A stretch of DNA of 64,000 nucleotides, taken from positions 343,841-407,840 of the forward strand of contig NZ_SDLI01000004.1 of assembly GCF_004123195.1 (NCBI RefSeq), in the 5' to 3' direction. The notes beneath the pieces were generated by a model. That model ran no database searches and was not told the origin of the DNA. It worked only from the letters and a program-made list of their open reading frames with translations. Shown here in pieces: positions 33,789 to 41,979 of this stretch; the stretch's first letter is position 1, and the number at the start of each line of letters is the position of its first letter. Origin of the DNA: Ammoniphilus sp. CFH 90114 (GTDB lineage Bacteria; Bacillota; Bacilli; Aneurinibacillales; RAOX-1). The translations under genes were made by a program, and so were the position numbers.

Positions 33789-33838
33789 CGGTAGGGCCAC
33801 AGGTTCGGCATTGTTCGCTTATTTGTGGCTCCTCACCG
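33789..33838. terminator. Possible terminator between bpsB and the GMC gene
   Basis: GGGCCACA pairs with TGTGGCTCC across a long loop; only TTTT follows on the plus strand. It lies between convergent genes. Confidence 0.4.
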
Positions 33839-33840
33839 TT

Positions 33841-35415
33841 TTACAACTCCAACCGCTTCATCTTCTCTTTAATATAATCTGCCGTCCTTAAAGCGATAGC
33901 CATCACTGTATTCGTTGGATTGCCAGCACCTGATGTGACAAATACACTCGCATCACAGATGAATAAATTATCGATATCGTGGGACTGACCATAGGAATTC
34001 ACCACAGACTGGAACGGGTCGTCGCCCATTCTACATCCCCCCATTAAATGAGCTGTATCTGGTACAACAAACTCGACTTTACCGCCTGCAGCTTGGATAA
34101 TATCCCCCATCTTCCCGACGGCATGAGAGATGAGACTTTGATCATTTTCTCCATAACTGAAGGTAACCTTGGCTCGGGGAACACCGTATTCATCTTTCTC
34201 ATCCGCTAGTGTAATCGTATTATTCTCATTAGGAAGTACTTCACCGACCAAGGTAATTCGACCGTAATAATTGTAATCAAGCACCTTCTCCCTTAGTTTC
34301 TCCCCCCAGAGCAACCCTTCAGAAGACTTTGAAATGCCATTCACAAACTCTACTGGTCTAGCACCATGAGCATGAAGGGTGTATCCCCTTACAAATGAAT
34401 GGTTCTCATTGGTTCGGTAAAAGGCTTGTGTGGTCGCAAGGACTGGGGTCCCCTTGTAAAGTCGAATTTCATGGTCAAATTTTCCATACACATCATGGCT
34501 GCTATGGGTCATGAAGGCCTTCCCTACCCACCCGCTGCTATTAGCTAGTCCATCTGGGAAGCTTGAATTGGCGGAATGGAGCAATAAACGAGGGGTCTCC
34601 ACCACATAAGCCGATAAAATGACAAGTTTGGCTTTTTGGGAGTATGTCGTACCCTCGTGCACAAACTCAACACCCTGAGCCCGGCCATCTTTTCCCATGA
34701 GTACTTGTGTGACTGTACAATCTGCTAGGATCTCTGCCCCAGCTTGAATGGCTTTCGGAATATGAACGATAAGCGTACTGAATTTCGCATCAGGCATACA
34801 CCCTTGATTACAGAAGCCTCTATTAATACAAGGCGGACGTCCTTCAAAAGGAGCCGAGAGGATGGCAAGTGGGGGGACCACGCTCTCAATTCCTAGCTTA
34901 TCGCATCCGTTCATAAACATATAAGCATTCGGACTCAACGGTTCCCGTTCCGGATAGGGATAGGGCCCGTGGTAGTTCCCCCATGGGAAATGCTTGGGAC
35001 CAGAAACCGCAATCTCCTTTTCAATTCGATCATAATAAGGAGCAAGATCTTCATAGGAGATAGGCCAATCTTCGGCCACGCCGTCCCAGCTTCTCGCTTT
35101 AAAATCCACATCATGAAAGCGTAGAAAGACACCCGTAAAATGTACCGTTCCTCCCCCAACTCCTCGACCACTGTTGTTGTGTCCCATTGTCAAGGGATCC
35201 TGTCCATCTACGATCCTTGTTTCTTGCCATCCTAAGTTTTTCATCGCGAGCTCATCACTAGCAAAGTCCTTTTGTGGATCACGCTTTGGACCGGCATCGA
35301 AAACAACGACCTTTAACCCAGCTTCGCTTAGTTCTTTCGCTAGAACACCACCTGCAGCTCCAGCCCCTACGATTACGACATCTACTTCGTCGTTTTCGTA
35401 CCTTCGTTTCATCAT
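33841..35415 (-). CDS. GMC-family flavoprotein oxidoreductase (gluconate 2-dehydrogenase flavoprotein-like)
   Basis: 524 residues. FAD-binding motif VVIVGAGAAGG at 13-23, HNNSGRGVGGGTVHFTG in the FAD cover, and a C-terminal catalytic block with AHLMGGCRMG and GAGNPTNTVMA, giving the His and Asn pair of GMC enzymes. A Cys-rich segment (CINRGFCNQGCMPDAK) matches the membrane-bound gluconate and sorbitol dehydrogenase flavoprotein branch. ATG at 35415 overlaps the TGA of the upstream small-subunit gene (ATGA), so translation is coupled. It is last in a four-gene operon with larA. No cytochrome c subunit is encoded here. Confidence 0.85.
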   Translation of the reverse strand: MMKRRYENDEVDVVIVGAGAAGGVLAKELSEAGLKVVVFDAGPKRDPQKDFASDELAMKNLGWQETRIVDGQDPLTMGHNNSGRGVGGGTVHFTGVFLRFHDVDFKARSWDGVAEDWPISYEDLAPYYDRIEKEIAVSGPKHFPWGNYHGPYPYPEREPLSPNAYMFMNGCDKLGIESVVPPLAILSAPFEGRPPCINRGFCNQGCMPDAKFSTLIVHIPKAIQAGAEILADCTVTQVLMGKDGRAQGVEFVHEGTTYSQKAKLVILSAYVVETPRLLLHSANSSFPDGLANSSGWVGKAFMTHSSHDVYGKFDHEIRLYKGTPVLATTQAFYRTNENHSFVRGYTLHAHGARPVEFVNGISKSSEGLLWGEKLREKVLDYNYYGRITLVGEVLPNENNTITLADEKDEYGVPRAKVTFSYGENDQSLISHAVGKMGDIIQAAGGKVEFVVPDTAHLMGGCRMGDDPFQSVVNSYGQSHDIDNLFICDASVFVTSGAGNPTNTVMAIALRTADYIKEKMKRLEL

Positions 35416-36005
35416 TTTGGTTGCGCCTCCCAGGGATCCAACTGACCAAGCTGTGTTCTGACATATCCCCTTGGGTATGCCGGGCCGCCGTACCCCATTT
35501 CGGACCACACCTGCGGATGAGAATAATAGGCTTCTATCGTCCAGCTTAATAGCTTCTTAAACCATTCCACTTGAGGCAGTCCCCTCCATTCGGGGACGTC
35601 AGGGGCTTGGGCTCTGCTTACTAAATCTAATATATATCCTTGTTTCTTATGATCCAATTGTATAAAAGACAACAGATAAACTTTTCGGCAAGACTCATTT
35701 AAAGCTCGCAGACCCTCCCTAATCAGGATCTGAGCCTTGGGTACTCCTATTTTTCTTTGTCCTTCTCCTGGAGAATGATGAAGCGATTCGTCTATGTGCC
35801 GAACAACGAAAGAGATGAGCTCTTCCCTCGTGTCTCCAGCTAGATGAGCACATATGGCATGAACCATTTCAACCTCCTCTAAGATGAGGAATTGATAATC
35901 CCAGCTTCTGACCCACCTGGATTGAACGATGGATCTTGTATGATCATCCCAATGATCTTTCTCTTGCATCACATCATAAGTGGGGTAGTGCGTTTCCTTC
36001 TCCAT
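35412..36005 (-). CDS. Gluconate 2-dehydrogenase subunit 3 family protein
   Basis: 197 residues. The fold is that of the Gluconate_2-dh3 family (LEEVEMVHAICAHL, REGLRALNESCRKVY, WFKKLLSWTIEAYYSHPQVW, MGYGGPAYPRGY), the small partner of GMC flavoprotein dehydrogenases. The usual Tat signal is not present at the N-terminus. ATG at 36005 follows GGAGGTAGCC. It lies between the membrane protein and the flavoprotein, with a 4-base overlap to the latter. Confidence 0.8.
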   Translation of the reverse strand: MEKETHYPTYDVMQEKDHWDDHTRSIVQSRWVRSWDYQFLILEEVEMVHAICAHLAGDTREELISFVVRHIDESLHHSPGEGQRKIGVPKAQILIREGLRALNESCRKVYLLSFIQLDHKKQGYILDLVSRAQAPDVPEWRGLPQVEWFKKLLSWTIEAYYSHPQVWSEMGYGGPAYPRGYVRTQLGQLDPWEAQPK

Positions 36006-36009
36006 CCGG

Positions 36010-36402
36010 CTACCTCCAATACATAACAATAAGCCCTAGACCACTTAGCGCCGTAAACATGAGCGGAAGAATGATGGGCGGACCAATCAAAAAATTACGC
36101 AGGGCCCAACCTCCCACCCGAATGCCAACACCCCGAAAGTGATAATAGAAACCAATAAGCCCATCAATTAACCCTAGCCACATTAACCAGAAAAAAAGGG
36201 TTGAAACCCACCCTACATTGTAAAAAGTGAACACGCTCCCAACAATAAAAAATAATGGAGCAAACAAAACGGGGATCCACATGGCCTTATGATGAAAGTT
36301 CTGCCGGTAATGAAACAAAGTAACTTGTATTCCTATCATAAGGAACGCTAAACTGACAAATAATATCCCTACTCTCTCCAATGGCCAACCGTTCCAATAC
36401 AT
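36010..36402 (-). CDS. Four-helix membrane protein of the dehydrogenase operon
   Basis: 130 residues with four hydrophobic helices (VGILFVSLAFLMIGIQVTLF, WIPVLFAPLFFIVGSVFTFY, STLFFWLMWLGLIDGLIGF, LPLMFTALSGLGLIVMY). His residues between helices 1 and 2 (FHYRQNFHHKA) and in YYHFRGV could hold a cofactor, but this is not shown. TAAGGAGGTT precedes the ATG, and the next gene starts 4 bases after the stop. It may anchor the soluble subunits or pass electrons to quinone. Confidence 0.65.
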   Translation of the reverse strand: MYWNGWPLERVGILFVSLAFLMIGIQVTLFHYRQNFHHKAMWIPVLFAPLFFIVGSVFTFYNVGWVSTLFFWLMWLGLIDGLIGFYYHFRGVGIRVGGWALRNFLIGPPIILPLMFTALSGLGLIVMYWR

Positions 36403-36418
36403 CTTCTAACCTCCTTAC

Positions 36419-37651
36419 TTAAGTCACCGGAAAAGTCAAGGCACCAAAAGGCATGATAGCAAGTGACCCGTATTGACTGAACTGATTGACACAAGCTTGC
36501 AAATCCTCCACCGGTTTAAAACCGATAAGCTCAGCCGTACTCTCCGGAATTTCAGAGTATAAATAAACCTCATGCTGCTTTAGCACTTCATCTATGTGGG
36601 AAACCTTGTGAGCCCCTAAGACGAATTGCTCCTTCATCATTTCTGCAATTCGACTTGAGTCTTGAACCGTTTCCACCCAGTATTGAAAAAGACCATTCCC
36701 AAACATTTCTTTGCATTCAGCAACCAGAAGAATTCTCCCCCCAGGCTTTACAACTTTAGATGCATTTTGAAGTGTCTTAACTGCTTGATAAAGCTGCATA
36801 TCCTTGGGGTGTCCGCCTGTAGATACAATGACGGCATCGTATTTTTTTTGGATCGGAACCAGAAAGATTTGTTTTGCCTTTTCCACAAGGGTTCGATGCG
36901 CTTTTAGAACATCACCTCCCACTGCATGAAGAATTTCACGACGGTGGTTCACGATCGTATTCAATAGAAACTGAACGGGCAAAAACTTTAACGTTTCTTC
37001 CATATCTTTTCGAATCGGGTTCTCAGGGTTCCCTGGCTGCGACTTCCACTTTATCGAGAAGGAGTGATTGTGCTGAATACTGCGTTGGGAAGAAACACCA
37101 GGCATGAGTGCTTTGACTCCCCCTGATAAGCCGGCCAACCCATGAGGCTCCATATTTCCCGTAGCAATTCTAAGCTCAGCCTCCACGACCGGTCTAAAGA
37201 TCTCCACAGGCGTACCAAGTGCAGTTGTTCCTAAATGGACACAGTCCTCAGGCAATGCAGAATGATTGATCACCTCTATAGACTGATAGATCTCCTCCCC
37301 GACTAATTGTTTTAATTCCCTCTCTGTTTGCTTACGATGCATCCCTAAGGCAACTACAATACGAATCTGCGCATTCGATAGCCCACCTTCTCTTAACGCT
37401 TCGAGTAGAGAGGGAAGAAATTTATAGCTTGGGGATAATCGACTGGCATCGCTAATGAGAATGACGGCACTCTGTTTCCCCTTTGCTAGTTCTCTCAAAA
37501 GAGGACTCTCTATAGGATTCTCTAAGGCTTGACGGATCCAATCCATCTCCTCGCCACGCGACTCGCTGTCATAATTAATTTCATGGGCATCCGTTCCTTC
37601 AGGTAGTGAAAATTGAATCGAACCCTTGCCGTAACCAATTGTATAATTCAT
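36419..37651 (-). CDS. larA: LarA-family nickel-pincer enzyme (lactate racemase homologue)
   Basis: 410 residues. The catalytic and cofactor residues of Lactobacillus plantarum LarA are all in place: H105 in GMHRK, H170 in NMEPH, K180 in GGVKALMPG (the lysine that carries the nickel-pincer nucleotide) and the His of QHNHS (194-196). LarA homologues racemise or epimerise 2-hydroxy acids. No larB, larC or larE is in the window, so cofactor synthesis must be elsewhere. ATG at 37651 has GTGGAG 6 bases upstream; earlier in-frame starts lack a site. It heads the operon with the GMC dehydrogenase genes, so its substrate is likely that enzyme's substrate or its stereoisomer rather than lactate. Confidence 0.82.
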   Translation of the reverse strand: MNYTIGYGKGSIQFSLPEGTDAHEINYDSESRGEEMDWIRQALENPIESPLLRELAKGKQSAVILISDASRLSPSYKFLPSLLEALREGGLSNAQIRIVVALGMHRKQTERELKQLVGEEIYQSIEVINHSALPEDCVHLGTTALGTPVEIFRPVVEAELRIATGNMEPHGLAGLSGGVKALMPGVSSQRSIQHNHSFSIKWKSQPGNPENPIRKDMEETLKFLPVQFLLNTIVNHRREILHAVGGDVLKAHRTLVEKAKQIFLVPIQKKYDAVIVSTGGHPKDMQLYQAVKTLQNASKVVKPGGRILLVAECKEMFGNGLFQYWVETVQDSSRIAEMMKEQFVLGAHKVSHIDEVLKQHEVYLYSEIPESTAELIGFKPVEDLQACVNQFSQYGSLAIMPFGALTFPVT

Positions 37652-37795
37652 GGGCATCTCCACTTTTTTAGTAACCATTTTTTCCACACTGAACTCAAAG
37701 TAAACACTTAACTATCATCCGTTCAATGATGTGAAAAAAGACGGAAAGCATGATAAACTATACATAGAAAAAAATATATGTATAGGAGAATCCAT

Positions 37796-38548
37796 ATGAT
37801 TAGAGGCATGTCTTATCCAAAGGGAATCTTCTATATGGATAAGGATCATATCGCTCATGCGATGATAGATCAGAATGGGGATATACAGACGAAAGTGTTG
37901 CCTTTCGATTTTCCAGGGCTTGTCTTCTTTATCAAACGAACCTTGTTTACAATTCCACTATATTTCTTAATTGGTATGATCGGTCTGTTCTTATGGATTG
38001 CGTTACAACCGGGTTATCCATTGTTCTGGATTCCGCTTGCAGCATTCGGTTATCATTTTATTTTTCCGTATACACTAAAGCAGTACCATGGTGCTGAACA
38101 CAAAGTATTTAGTCACCAAGGACTCAAGACGTATCGCTCCCTTAATGAAATTCGCAGGTGCAACATCGTCAATCGTCATTGCTCTACCAATGGGGTTGTT
38201 ATTTTTTATCTCCTGTTTCTTCTAGGGTTCTATCCCTTAGGCGGTAATGGGGCAGCTCTTCTTGGCTTAGCAGGAGTTTGGTTGATCCCGAGATGGCTCA
38301 TACCTTTAGATACAAAGGTCTTTTTCCCTATCTCGGCCTTTCTTCAGAGGACGGTTACAACGATCGAACCAAACGAAGCTCAATTAAAAGTTGCCCTGCT
38401 CTCGTATATAAGTCTGATTAGAAAAGAACCCGTGAGTGAATCTATACTGCTAGAGGAAATTCGGCAGGAAGAAGAAAGGAAAAAGGAACAGCTCTTAAAA
38501 GAAGAACGAGAGCGGGTTATTCGGGAAACAGAGTGGGTTGAAATCTAA
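37796..38548 (+). CDS. DUF1385 (YqhQ-like) membrane protein, divergent
   Basis: 250 residues. Two to four membrane helices surround the family signature YHGAEHKVFSHQGL, followed by CNIVNRHCSTNG where typical YqhQ has a HPRCGTSF motif. The C-terminus is a charged Glu/Lys/Arg helix (EEIRQEEERKKEQLLKEERE). The function of the family is unknown. ATG at 37796 follows AGGAG by 7 bases. Confidence 0.7.
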   Translation: MIRGMSYPKGIFYMDKDHIAHAMIDQNGDIQTKVLPFDFPGLVFFIKRTLFTIPLYFLIGMIGLFLWIALQPGYPLFWIPLAAFGYHFIFPYTLKQYHGAEHKVFSHQGLKTYRSLNEIRRCNIVNRHCSTNGVVIFYLLFLLGFYPLGGNGAALLGLAGVWLIPRWLIPLDTKVFFPISAFLQRTVTTIEPNEAQLKVALLSYISLIRKEPVSESILLEEIRQEEERKKEQLLKEERERVIRETEWVEI

Positions 38549-38558
38549 AAATTGCAAA

Positions 38559-38588
38559 GAAGGGTCTACAATTGCATGTAGACCCTTC
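38559..38588. terminator. Hairpin terminator between convergent genes
   Basis: AAGGGTCTACA pairs perfectly with TGTAGACCCTT around 6 bases. The minus-strand side is followed by CTTTGCAATTTTT, so it mainly serves the gene at 38599. Confidence 0.75.
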
Positions 38589-38598
38589 GGCTCATTTA

Positions 38599-38904
38599 CT
38601 ATTCTTTGAAGTCCTTTAATCTTTTCGTAATTCTCTCAAACCAATCTCGATCGTTCACATTCAGCGCCAAGTCTGCTAGTTGGAATAGATGGGCTTTTTG
38701 CAGAGCTCTTTGTTCTTTATGGGACAAATACTTTACGAGATCATAATGGTACATTTCACACTTATAGCCATTGTTAAATTGCAGGAGGTACTTATTGGTG
38801 AATTCGTCAAACATGAGGATTTCTGCCACTTCGTCAAAGAAATGATTGTTAGGATTTATGACCCTGACCATGTCTCCCTTCTTGAAACGAACCTTCGTCT
38901 TCAT
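38599..38904 (-). CDS. IDEAL-domain-like protein with N-terminal KOW-like segment
   Basis: 101 residues. The N-terminal 55 residues look like an SH3/KOW-type barrel (KKGDMVRVINPNNHFFDEVAEI, YLLQFNNGYKCEMY). The C-terminal part (LADLALNVNDRDWFERITKRL) resembles the short IDEAL domain found in Bacillales proteins. The assignment is by eye. GAGGGTGAGAGG precedes the ATG. The 210 bases upstream hold no other gene apart from a 15-codon leader at 39075. Confidence 0.6.
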   Translation of the reverse strand: MKTKVRFKKGDMVRVINPNNHFFDEVAEILMFDEFTNKYLLQFNNGYKCEMYHYDLVKYLSHKEQRALQKAHLFQLADLALNVNDRDWFERITKRLKDFKE

Positions 38905-39074
38905 AATCCTCTCACCCTCTAATTGAATTTCCTCATAGCTCCTAAGGTTTTGGTCTTATATACTATGCAAGAAACCCTTGGTCTAATTCGCCCTTTTTTC
39001 CTTTTTTCAGCCTATTAGGACACTAGAGCATCTTGAAGTGAAATCTGATAGAATAAATATTTGGGGTATGCTAT

Positions 39075-39122
39075 ATGGATAAGAACGAGAAGAAGAAGGA
39101 GGTATCTTATTCCAATGGGTAA
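39075..39122 (+). other. 15-codon leader reading frame overlapping the next start
   Basis: ATG GAT AAG encodes MDKNEKKKEVSYSNG and stops at TAA, overlapping the ATG of the membrane gene at 39115. It contains the AGGAGG that serves that gene. Whether it is translated is unknown. Confidence 0.25.
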
Positions 39123-39321
39123 TTGGTTTTGGATCATTTTAGGATTGTTGCTCCTTGCCGTCAACACCTTCCCTCCTTACCGACGTTGGGTAATAGAAAG
39201 ATTAAGGAAAAAGGGATTTAAGGAGCCGGAACAACTAGCTGCGAAACGTTGGAAAACGTTAAATATTCTTGCAGCTGTCTACATTCTCGTAGGATTTGCC
39301 TTATGGTACAGCGAGTTGTAA
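39115..39321 (+). CDS. Small two-helix membrane protein
   Basis: 68 residues. Two hydrophobic helices (WFWIILGLLLLAVNTF and LNILAAVYILVGFALWY) flank a basic loop (RRWVIERLRKKGFKEPEQLAAKRW). AGGAGG lies 12 bases before the ATG, a long spacing. It is 36 bases upstream of the PBP gene and probably cotranscribed. The function is unknown. Confidence 0.6.
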   Translation: MGNWFWIILGLLLLAVNTFPPYRRWVIERLRKKGFKEPEQLAAKRWKTLNILAAVYILVGFALWYSEL

Positions 39322-39357
39322 AGGAAACTACCGTGGGAATAGAAAGAGGATTTCAAT

Positions 39358-41415
39358 ATGATATACAACTACAATAATGAGGAGAAAAAGAAGCAACAGC
39401 AAACACTCATTTCTCGCCGGATTCAGTTACTTTTTACGATTGTATTTATTTTCTTTGCTGCCTTGATTTTTCGCTTGTCTATCGTACAGATTGCCAAAGG
39501 GGAAGAGTATCTAAAAATCGCCACAGAAAAATCCATTCAGACCATCCCAATTGCCGCTCCCCGAGGAAAAATTCTCGATAAGAACGGTGAAATCCTTGTA
39601 GACAACAAGGTTTCCTACACGGCCGTGTTTCGGGAAGAAGACTGGATGACGAAGGATTACATTCTCTATTTAGCGAATCAGGTTTCCCCTGTCTTGCAAT
39701 TGCCTGTAGACGAAGTCTTGAAAAAGATGGATACGGGATATAATGCAGAGGGAGAACGTGTCATAAGAAAAGACCCAAAATTCCTTGAAAAAGACCTTAA
39801 ATTTGACTTGAAGGATTACGAAATCTCCATTCTTTCTGAACAACGGACCGTTCTAAAAGGGATTGATGTCGTCGTCAAGCCCGTCCGTTTCTATCGAGAA
39901 GGCGAGAATCGCATTGCCGTTCAGACCATTGGTTTCGTTCGTCCCTATGCTGTGGCGGAAACGGCTAGAGCTACTGAAAACTACTATAAACAGAGAAAAG
40001 AAACTTATCTCCCGAATCAGTATGTTGGTATGGACGGTGTTGAATTTAGTTACGAGGACATTCTAGCTGGACAGAATGGGGCAAAGAAACTGCTCGTCAA
40101 TGCTCGCGGCACTCTCTTAGAAGAGGTTTCCGTTACCAAGCCAACACCAGGAAACAACCTATATTTGACCTTTGATGAACGAGTACAGAAGGAAGCTCAA
40201 CAGTTCGTGGCTAATTATATCAAAGAATTACGACAAAGACCCAATGCTCATACGGATACAAGACAAGTAAAAAATGCCTATGCTGTAGCCATTGAAACGG
40301 AAACAGGAAAAATTGCAGCCATCGTCAGTCATCCGGATTACGATCCGAATGTCTGGATTCGTGGAGTCGATCAGGAGGTGTATAACGATATTCAATTCTC
40401 TATCAATAATGGAACGATTCGTTCTGCTCCTTACGATGCCAGACCTAAACCATTAAAGGAATCTGAACGTCATCCAAGCTCCATGGTTCCCATGGGGTCA
40501 ACCGTGAAGCCTTTGACCGTTCTAATGGGGCTAAATGAAAAAATTATTTCTCCTTATGATCGCTGGCGAGATCCTGTTGTGTACCGTTATGGTCGAGGAA
40601 CAGACTCCATCACGAACGCTAACAGGCGTGACCTTGGATGGCTCACCCCGCAGATCTCTCTCCAGAAGTCATCGAACACCTACATGGCAAGGATTGCGGA
40701 GAACTTAGTTAGCAAGGGCAACTCAGTACAGACCTTCCAACGTTACCACCACCACTTTGGAATGGGGATTCAAACAGGAGTTAAATTACCCTTCGAGAGT
40801 AAAGGGCTAGAAGACTATGTGGATACAAGTAAACGAATTAGTGCTCTAGCGGGACTTGTTCAAGCCTCCTTCGGGCAACAAGAACGATATACCACCATGC
40901 AAATGGCGCAATATACGGCTACACTCGCAAATAAAGGGAAGCGGCTTCGACCACAGATTGTAGACCGAATTGAGAGTAAAGACGAAATCAAAGTAGTTGA
41001 GCCTGAGGTACTCAGTGAAATCGAAATTCCAGACTTGTACTGGAAAGTCGTCATTGACGGTATGAAAATGGTAACCCGACCGGGTGGTACAGCGGTAGTA
41101 CCTTTCCAAGGATTCCCCTATTCAGTGGCCTCGAAGACGGGGACATCAGAGCAAGACATGTATGTAGAATACGAAGATGGTAAATGGAAAAAGGATCGAC
41201 GAGTAGAGAATGCAACTTTCATTGCCTTCGCCCCAGCGGAGAAACCAAAGCTGGCCATCGCTGTTGTGGTACCCGAAGGTGGGAGAGGAACAAATTCTGC
41301 ATCCTATATTGCCCGCGGGCTGTTTGATATTTATGATAAGTATATAGGATTAGGCGACCAACCAAGGATGCCTCCAGGTCCTGTAGAGATTGAACCCACT
41401 ACACCAGCCCAATAA
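39358..41415 (+). CDS. Class B penicillin-binding protein 2 (transpeptidase)
   Basis: 685 residues. One membrane anchor (22-45), the PBP dimerisation domain with APRGKILDKNG (67-77) and YVGMDGVEFSYEDIL, then the transpeptidase domain: S381-T-V-K384, S438-S-N440 and K593-T-G595. It crosslinks peptidoglycan stem peptides. Family members such as PbpA, PbpH and SpoVD act with a SEDS polymerase; none is adjacent. The rod-type PBP2a branch fits best by architecture (no PASTA domains). AAAGAGG lies 8 bases before the ATG. Confidence 0.9.
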   Translation: MIYNYNNEEKKKQQQTLISRRIQLLFTIVFIFFAALIFRLSIVQIAKGEEYLKIATEKSIQTIPIAAPRGKILDKNGEILVDNKVSYTAVFREEDWMTKDYILYLANQVSPVLQLPVDEVLKKMDTGYNAEGERVIRKDPKFLEKDLKFDLKDYEISILSEQRTVLKGIDVVVKPVRFYREGENRIAVQTIGFVRPYAVAETARATENYYKQRKETYLPNQYVGMDGVEFSYEDILAGQNGAKKLLVNARGTLLEEVSVTKPTPGNNLYLTFDERVQKEAQQFVANYIKELRQRPNAHTDTRQVKNAYAVAIETETGKIAAIVSHPDYDPNVWIRGVDQEVYNDIQFSINNGTIRSAPYDARPKPLKESERHPSSMVPMGSTVKPLTVLMGLNEKIISPYDRWRDPVVYRYGRGTDSITNANRRDLGWLTPQISLQKSSNTYMARIAENLVSKGNSVQTFQRYHHHFGMGIQTGVKLPFESKGLEDYVDTSKRISALAGLVQASFGQQERYTTMQMAQYTATLANKGKRLRPQIVDRIESKDEIKVVEPEVLSEIEIPDLYWKVVIDGMKMVTRPGGTAVVPFQGFPYSVASKTGTSEQDMYVEYEDGKWKKDRRVENATFIAFAPAEKPKLAIAVVVPEGGRGTNSASYIARGLFDIYDKYIGLGDQPRMPPGPVEIEPTTPAQ

Positions 41416-41487
41416 TTGCTTGGGGAGAGATCTCACTGTCAGGGAAAACTAATTGCAACTTTTATTTCAGGAAGGACGTCGACACTC

Positions 41488-41718
41488 ATGGCAAAGCACG
41501 AAATTTTTAAACAAGATAAGTGGAATATGATTGTAGCCGAAACGAAAGGAACCAAGATCGAGGTAAGAGAAATTACTACGGAATGGGGAGAAGATAAACA
41601 TATCTTCCACAGTCGCCCTGAATTAATGAATTGGGTGGAGCATCACTTTACACCAGACCGTTTTGAAGGACGCGAGGAAGAGTACGAGGAAATCATCGAA
41701 AACTTTAAGAAGATCTAA
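41488..41718 (+). CDS. Small protein of unknown function
   Basis: 76 residues (MAKHEIFKQDKWNMIVAETK...), alpha/beta in character, acidic C-terminus (EGREEEYEEIIENF). AGGAAGGA is about 11 bases before the ATG. It lies 72 bases after the PBP gene on the same strand and could be cotranscribed. No family is recognised. Confidence 0.55.
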   Translation: MAKHEIFKQDKWNMIVAETKGTKIEVREITTEWGEDKHIFHSRPELMNWVEHHFTPDRFEGREEEYEEIIENFKKI

Positions 41719-41751
41719 TAGGGATGGCGGCGGTAGGCGCCATCTCATAAG

Positions 41752-41927
41752 CGGAGAAATTCCGGCTATTTTCCCTAATGCATCAAAAAAGGCGAAAATA
41801 ACCGGAGTTTTTTCCGTTATTTGGTCAAAAATAGGTATTCTGTTCGGATTTATTATTCATAAGAGAAAATATTCCCGTTATTCTAAGCTGGAACAAATCA
41901 TTTTCGAACATAAAGGAAATTTCTCCG
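41752..41927. repeat. Palindromic AT-rich intergenic element (MITE-like)
   Basis: The 176 bases start with CGGAGAAATTCC and end with its inverted copy GGAAATTTCTCCG. Inside is a strong hairpin, AAATAACCGGA with TCCGTTATTT (41796-41822), and a further TTCCCGTTATT at 41871-41881. So one short unit (about AATAACSGGAA) recurs in both orientations. No protein is encoded; the reading frame across it has no ribosome site. Other copies would have to be found elsewhere in the genome. Confidence 0.5.
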
Positions 41928-41937
41928 GTTAATTTAA

Positions 41938-41972
41938 GCCAAGAAAATCGACAACCTCCGATTTCCTTGGCC
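41938..41972 (-). terminator. Terminator-like hairpin after the Lys/Pro repeat gene
   Basis: GCCAAGAAAATCG pairs with CGATTTCCTTGGC with one mismatch. The minus-strand 3' side is TTAAATT, a weak T run. Confidence 0.6.
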
Positions 41973-41979
41973 TATCTTC

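Noticed and set aside
41663..41932. 89-codon frame across the palindromic element
   Set aside because: It overlaps the end of a likely gene, has no ribosome site and runs through an inverted-repeat structure, so it is non-coding.
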